A DNA stretch of 64,000 bases from Rotaria macrura (Eukaryota; Rotifera; Eurotatoria; Philodinida; Philodinidae): positions 1-64,000 of the forward strand of contig OENT01000137.1 in assembly GCA_900239685.1 (NCBI GenBank), given 5' to 3'. How positions within the stretch are numbered: position 1 is the first letter of the stretch; each line of letters opens with the position of its first letter. The notes beneath the pieces are model-generated. The model was not told the origin of the DNA. It did no database searches and saw nothing but the letters and a program-made list of their open reading frames with translations. Positions 59,867 to 64,000 of the stretch are shown piece after piece. A program made the translations under genes and the position numbers.

Positions 59867-62749
59867 GAGCGTGTCACTTTAAGTAATCTTACTAATAACG
59901 TTGAATGGTTTCAACAATTACTATAATTTGATCTAAAAAAAAAGACGAAGTATTTTTATTGAGATGACACAAGTGTTAATTTTCTGTGCATGTGTGTTTT
60001 TAAATCATACTGAATAGTTTGTTTTTCAGTCGTCAATAGGAATTCGTCTTTATTAAATGAATTTTTATTGACCTTCGATATTGAAAGAAAAAAAAGCCAT
60101 CGAAGTGTTTGTTAACATCGATTGCAACTGTCATTGTTATTTGAAATACTATGGCAACGGCGACTAATTATATACTATAATCATATTAGAACGATAGCTA
60201 ATTATAGTGTAGGATTTAATTAGAAATCATGATAGAGCACACAAGTTATTCTAACGTATATCGTTTGTATAAGAGAACCTAATTGATTCATAGATGCCGC
60301 CAAGTTTTTTTTTTCTTTGAGTTTTTACTTTAGTCATGCCAGGAATATGTAGTGCAGAATAAAACTTCATGTATTCTATCAATCATCATACTAGTATAGC
60401 ATCAATATAACGATATATTGAACAAGGTATTACAATTACAATCAGACGATGAACTGCATTGTATATACACCTGCTGAGAGGCAGGATTCTTTTCAAACGA
60501 TTGTTCACGTTAGAAAACGATACGTGTGTGTATGTATGGAGTGAAATTTGAGCACAGCAGTCGATCAATCGTCATGTAAAACTCGTGAGTTTATATCAAG
60601 AATTGTATCTGTATGCCATTTACTTAAGTATAATTAACATTGTAGTCTATATTCTGCTGACTACAGCGTCCTACTGTGTCGACATTATATTAAATATATA
60701 ATTGAATAGCAACAACAGAACGCATATATACTTGAGGAAACAATGTCTATGAACATTAACAATTATTAGTTTATTTTAAAATTTTAAAAATTATTAAACA
60801 CGATGAAAGCGTCTTGATTGCTGTCAGACGAAAGTAAAATATTAATTTTGATTTTGATTTAATTAAAAACAAAGAAGACATTCACTGGACAAGCCGTTCT
60901 ACATATATATATCGTTACATGATCATTGCTTTATCGACTTATTTGTGATGATACCTGTTGTATAGAATTTCATTTTGATTTCGACTAAGTGTCGTTCGAT
61001 GCATGTTTATATTCATTGAAATTGTATTCTTGTTTCTTGATCTTTTAAAAACTATTTTAACGAGAATTATGCTGATTACAAAACTCGAAGGGAGATTGTT
61101 TTTTGAGTGAGAAAAAAAAATTAATTTAAATAAATCTTATCACCAAATTTAAATAAAACTTTATAAACATCATCCGACAAGCAGAACACTATAAAATAGA
61201 AACTCTTGAATTTTAATTTGATGCAATCAAATACCAAAACGTTGCTCATACATAAAATATAATCATTCATGAAATCAACTTCTTGCAATCGTACAATGTA
61301 CAAAATCATTTTTCTTTACTGCATGTCTCAAGTTTTATTTTGAATAATCAACTTCATACATGTCGTTCTAAATAGTCTATGAAAAATAATAGTATTCATG
61401 CAGTTTAATTCTACTGCCGATCTAGGTATTTTTCACTGATCTGATTTCTTTTCGATAAGCAGATAAAAAAAAATAATCTCACAAACAATACTTATACATA
61501 TACAGATCTGTAATAAGAAACTACTTATATGATTGAATACTTTATAGTCTACAACATAGAATCAAATGTTTCTGTATTGATTTGGATGTAAATATAGTGC
61601 ATGAATATTTAACTAGAATCTCTTTTTTTATGTTCCTATACAATGTCACTCCTGATGATAGAATGTCATCCTACATAAAATAGTATTCATTATAGAACAT
61701 ATCGATCATTGTACACATCTATTTGAAGAATACATAGATATTGAAAAAAAACTAAATTTACACAAAAATGATCGAACTTCTAATCATAGTCGCAAAATTT
61801 TTACAGATGAAATTGATTCATAAAATATAATTCTTCAAGTATTTTTTTGCACACATTATATTAGAAACAGATTTTTCTCTAGAAGTATTCGATGTCTCTA
61901 AACTACACGTAAGATAAGAAATGCAAAGACGATAAATGCAAGATGTCAGAATGACTTCGAACAATTGTTATCTCAATACTCTCGCCAATTATTTTCATGC
62001 TCATATTCATGTATTTACCATACCACCCACCTCATACTTCTGTTCTAATCATTAGCGTGCTGACGTAACCCTCATCATCAGTGTCATCAAAAAAAAAATC
62101 GACGGACAATAAATAATGTACTTGAGTCATTTTCATTCTTGCTGAGTGAACAACTTAGACCCATGTGTCATTTAAGATTACGTCTAGTCTATTGGAGTCT
62201 AATAAAAATGATGTGTGCAAAGACTGAAATAAATTTTTCCTGACAATTTATCTTGTTTTCATCCTCGATATTAAAAAAGAAAACAAAAAGGAACAAAAAT
62301 ATGACACTTGCTGCCACTAAAAAAATCAATAGTGTCTTTCTAATTTAGACTCAATCGGTAGTTACAGAATCTATTTTTTTGCATTAATACAATGTCTGAA
62401 AAATAGTGGACAAAGATTTGAAATTCCAGCGATCTGTTATTGAAGAAAAGTATCGAGCATTGCCTGAACTCAAATAGTTGATTATGAAAAATTGTTAAAG
62501 AATAAATTAATTATTCTATCATCCAAGTTCAGTAAAAAAACAACTGGCAAATTTTATATCTAATATGAAGGAATACTGCAGAATACATGTGTAATAATGA
62601 TTGAAATCTATAAGTTGATTGCAAATAAATTCATACACATGCTTTGAATTGCAAAAGTTTAATTATCATCAAAGAAGAGTCGATTGATAGTATCGATGAT
62701 GCACTATGGATACTAATTACATTGAGCAAAATGTACTTTGTCCATCTTT
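59867..62749. other. 5' flank of dynein and intergenic
   Basis: AT-rich sequence. It should contain the dynein promoter. No coding exon or RNA gene could be supported in the nearly 2.9 kb. Confidence 0.45.
60153..60158 (-). promoter_or_regulatory. X-box half-site upstream of dynein
   Basis: GTTGCC on the minus strand, ~290 bp upstream of the distal start codon. GTTGCC is the conserved half of the RFX X-box that drives many ciliary genes. The other half is not convincing here, so this is only suggestive. Confidence 0.25.
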
Positions 62750-62761
62750 TATCTGGAACTA

Positions 62762-63080
62762 GGCATGCAATAAATCCGAACCCGAATTTGCAGTTCGGAA
62801 CGAACAGTTTGGGATTCGGGTTCGGATCCATTTCTAGTGTGGGTTAGATTTAAGCTTTTCACATTGAAAGATGGGGTAATGAGCAAAATACTCGCAGGGG
62901 TAAGCTTTCGTATCCAAATTTTTCAAAATTCGAAAAAAATAGATTTAAACAAGACTTCTGATTAGTTCATGTGAATTGTGCTGGAATCCTTTTGCTACCA
63001 GATTCCATTTGATTCTTATTGAATATTTTACAATAGTTCCAATCGAGATCGAACCCGAACGTTCGGGTTCGTTGCCTACC
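62762..63080. mobile_element. Short insertion with 12-bp target duplication and palindromic GAACCCGAA motifs
   Basis: A 319-bp segment is flanked by the exact direct repeat TATCTGGAACTA (62750-62761 and 63081-63092). Its ends are imperfectly inverted (left GGCATGCAA...CCGAACCCGAA; right, reverse complement, GGTAGGCAACGAACCCGAAC). Near the left end ATCCGAACCCGAA and TTCGGGTTCGGAT form a hairpin (62773-62829). Near the right end lies a 22-nt perfect palindrome at 63050-63071. No coding capacity. It looks like a non-autonomous DNA element; the long duplication would fit a Mutator-like or unclassified family. Confidence 0.65.
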
Positions 63081-63092
63081 TATCTGGAACTA

Positions 63093-63659
63093 AATGTCAG
63101 ATAATATTTACATGAGTCGATATTCATATTTTGAGTTAATTTTCAAGTCTGTCTAACAGAATAATGATACAAGTCTGACATTTGAATACAGTACATGTAA
63201 ATTTTTATATGTTAGTAATTGCTAAGAAGTGACTATTATCTATTCATCAATTACAACTGTGCATTCCAATTACTGAATATAGTAAACAAAGCTGTTTTTT
63301 GATAGGGATAAATTAGCATGAAGATACTGATTATGAAATCTACTAAAGACTTTTTCTCCTAGATCAGTAATTAAAGAATTTTTCATATAATTTATTATTC
63401 AAGCATGTATAGTAATTATTTTCTTCTCCGGATGTAAACGAATCTTTGACACTCAAATTTTGAAATGATTTAAAATTTAGTTTCAATGATTTCTTTTTGC
63501 AGGCTTCTGTAATGAAATATATTTATATTCTGATTGTGATCTTGTTTCACAAGCTTGATAAAACAACATCGAAAACAACATATATATGTATAATTATATA
63601 TATATATATTTACGAGTACATATTTACAATAGATTATGTCATCGAATTTTTCAAACATT
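63093..63659. other. Intergenic, 3' flank of the GPCR gene
   Basis: AT-rich, with a (TA)-rich run near 63580-63612. Nothing else recognised. Confidence 0.45.
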
Positions 63660-63995
63660 TCAAATATAACATTCGGAATAACTCGACTTTGTCAAATCCA
63701 ATGGACTTGCGATTGTTGACATCGGTATAATATCTGCAAGAAGACTTTTTTCCTCTTGAAATTGATTTCCATTCGGTTTTTGATATGAAAGTTTCCCTGT
63801 CGCTGACATTGCACGACCACGACCACCACCAAGAACATGTCCATTGCCACCTACCATATGTCTTCCACTATATTCTTTTGAAAAAAGTGCAGTACCTGTA
63901 CGTTGAATCTTTGCTGTTAGACGACAATCATCGCATAATAGAAAAAAGCTTTGACGAAATTTCGTTGACATAATTGAATATAGTATTGGATTAAT
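63660..63995 (-). CDS. Rhodopsin-class GPCR, last exon (partial, continues off window)
   Basis: The exon starts right after a TTTAG acceptor at 63996-64000 and encodes 111 aa. It opens INPILYSIMSTKFRQSFFLL, the NPxxY motif at the end of TM7 followed by helix 8. It is then followed by CDDC (possible palmitoylation) and a ~85-aa cytosolic tail rich in Gly, Ser and Lys. The NPILY-S-x-M-S-x-K-F/Y-R pattern is typical of peptide receptors of the ghrelin/neuromedin U/TRH type, so a neuropeptide receptor is likely, but the ligand cannot be told from this exon. TM1-TM7 lie beyond the right edge. Confidence 0.85.
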   Translation of the reverse strand: MNPILYSIMSTKFRQSFFLLCDDCRLTAKIQRTGTALFSKEYSGRHMVGGNGHVLGGGRGRAMSATGKLSYQKPNGNQFQEEKSLLADIIPMSTIASPLDLTKSSYSECYI

Positions 63996-64000
63996 CTAAA

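Noticed and set aside
1-64000. Retrovirus-like, Polinton-like or other virus-derived elements
   Set aside because: I looked for reverse transcriptase, integrase, capsid and envelope-like segments and long terminal repeats and recognised none.

Overview
The window is metazoan nuclear DNA, AT-rich, with intron-split genes, many introns of about 50-70 nt and a few of 0.3-1.5 kb. The protein set (animal two-pore-domain K+ channel, SBK-type kinase, PIAS SUMO ligases, axonemal outer-arm dynein, tandem-domain HSP20, rhodopsin-class GPCR) points to a small ciliated invertebrate. Very low GC, short introns and acceptor-like AG sites a few bases before several start codons fit a bdelloid rotifer, where spliced-leader trans-splicing is known. 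That assignment is inference; the sequence alone does not prove it.

Layout. 1-1.3 kb: two minus-strand tRNA-Lys(UUU) copies, the first cut by the window edge. 1.3-5.5 kb: no gene seen. 5.5-7.1 kb (+): SBK1-like kinase, 4 exons. 8.8-9.5 kb: internally deleted Tigger/pogo DNA transposon with TA duplication, TIRs and a transposase C-terminal remnant. 11.5-13.9 kb (-): TASK-like K2P channel with an 11-nt microexon. 17.5-19.0 kb (-): orphan four-transmembrane protein. 21.7-23.0 kb (+): mucin-like type I membrane protein with a 10-nt microexon. 23.2-30.5 kb (-): two tandem PIAS-family SUMO E3 genes, separated by about 130 bp. 33.7-34.4 kb (-): HSP20 with two alpha-crystallin domains and a CaaX-like tail. 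35.4-36.3 kb (+): small secreted, possibly GPI-anchored protein. 36.5-58.7 kb (-): a complete DNAH5/DNAH8-type outer-arm dynein heavy chain, about 45 exons that all join in frame, with possible alternative first exons out to 59.9 kb. 62.8-63.1 kb: short insertion with a 12-bp target duplication and a 22-nt perfect palindrome. 63.66-64 kb (-): last exon of a GPCR that continues off the window.

The genes do not form one pathway. The functional links I see are local: the two PIAS genes may share a transcript, and X-box-like sites near the dynein gene would fit ciliary (RFX) control. The clearest unusual structure is a pair of equal-length, equal-phase, homologous 123-nt exons in the dynein motor region, expected to be mutually exclusive. 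Others are the loss of the conserved filter Thr in pore 1 of the K2P channel, a microexon inside its pore-2 signature, a lipidation-type C-terminus on the HSP20, and a MITE-like element in the intron that splits the AAA1 Walker A motif. No retrovirus-like or other virus-derived element was recognised.
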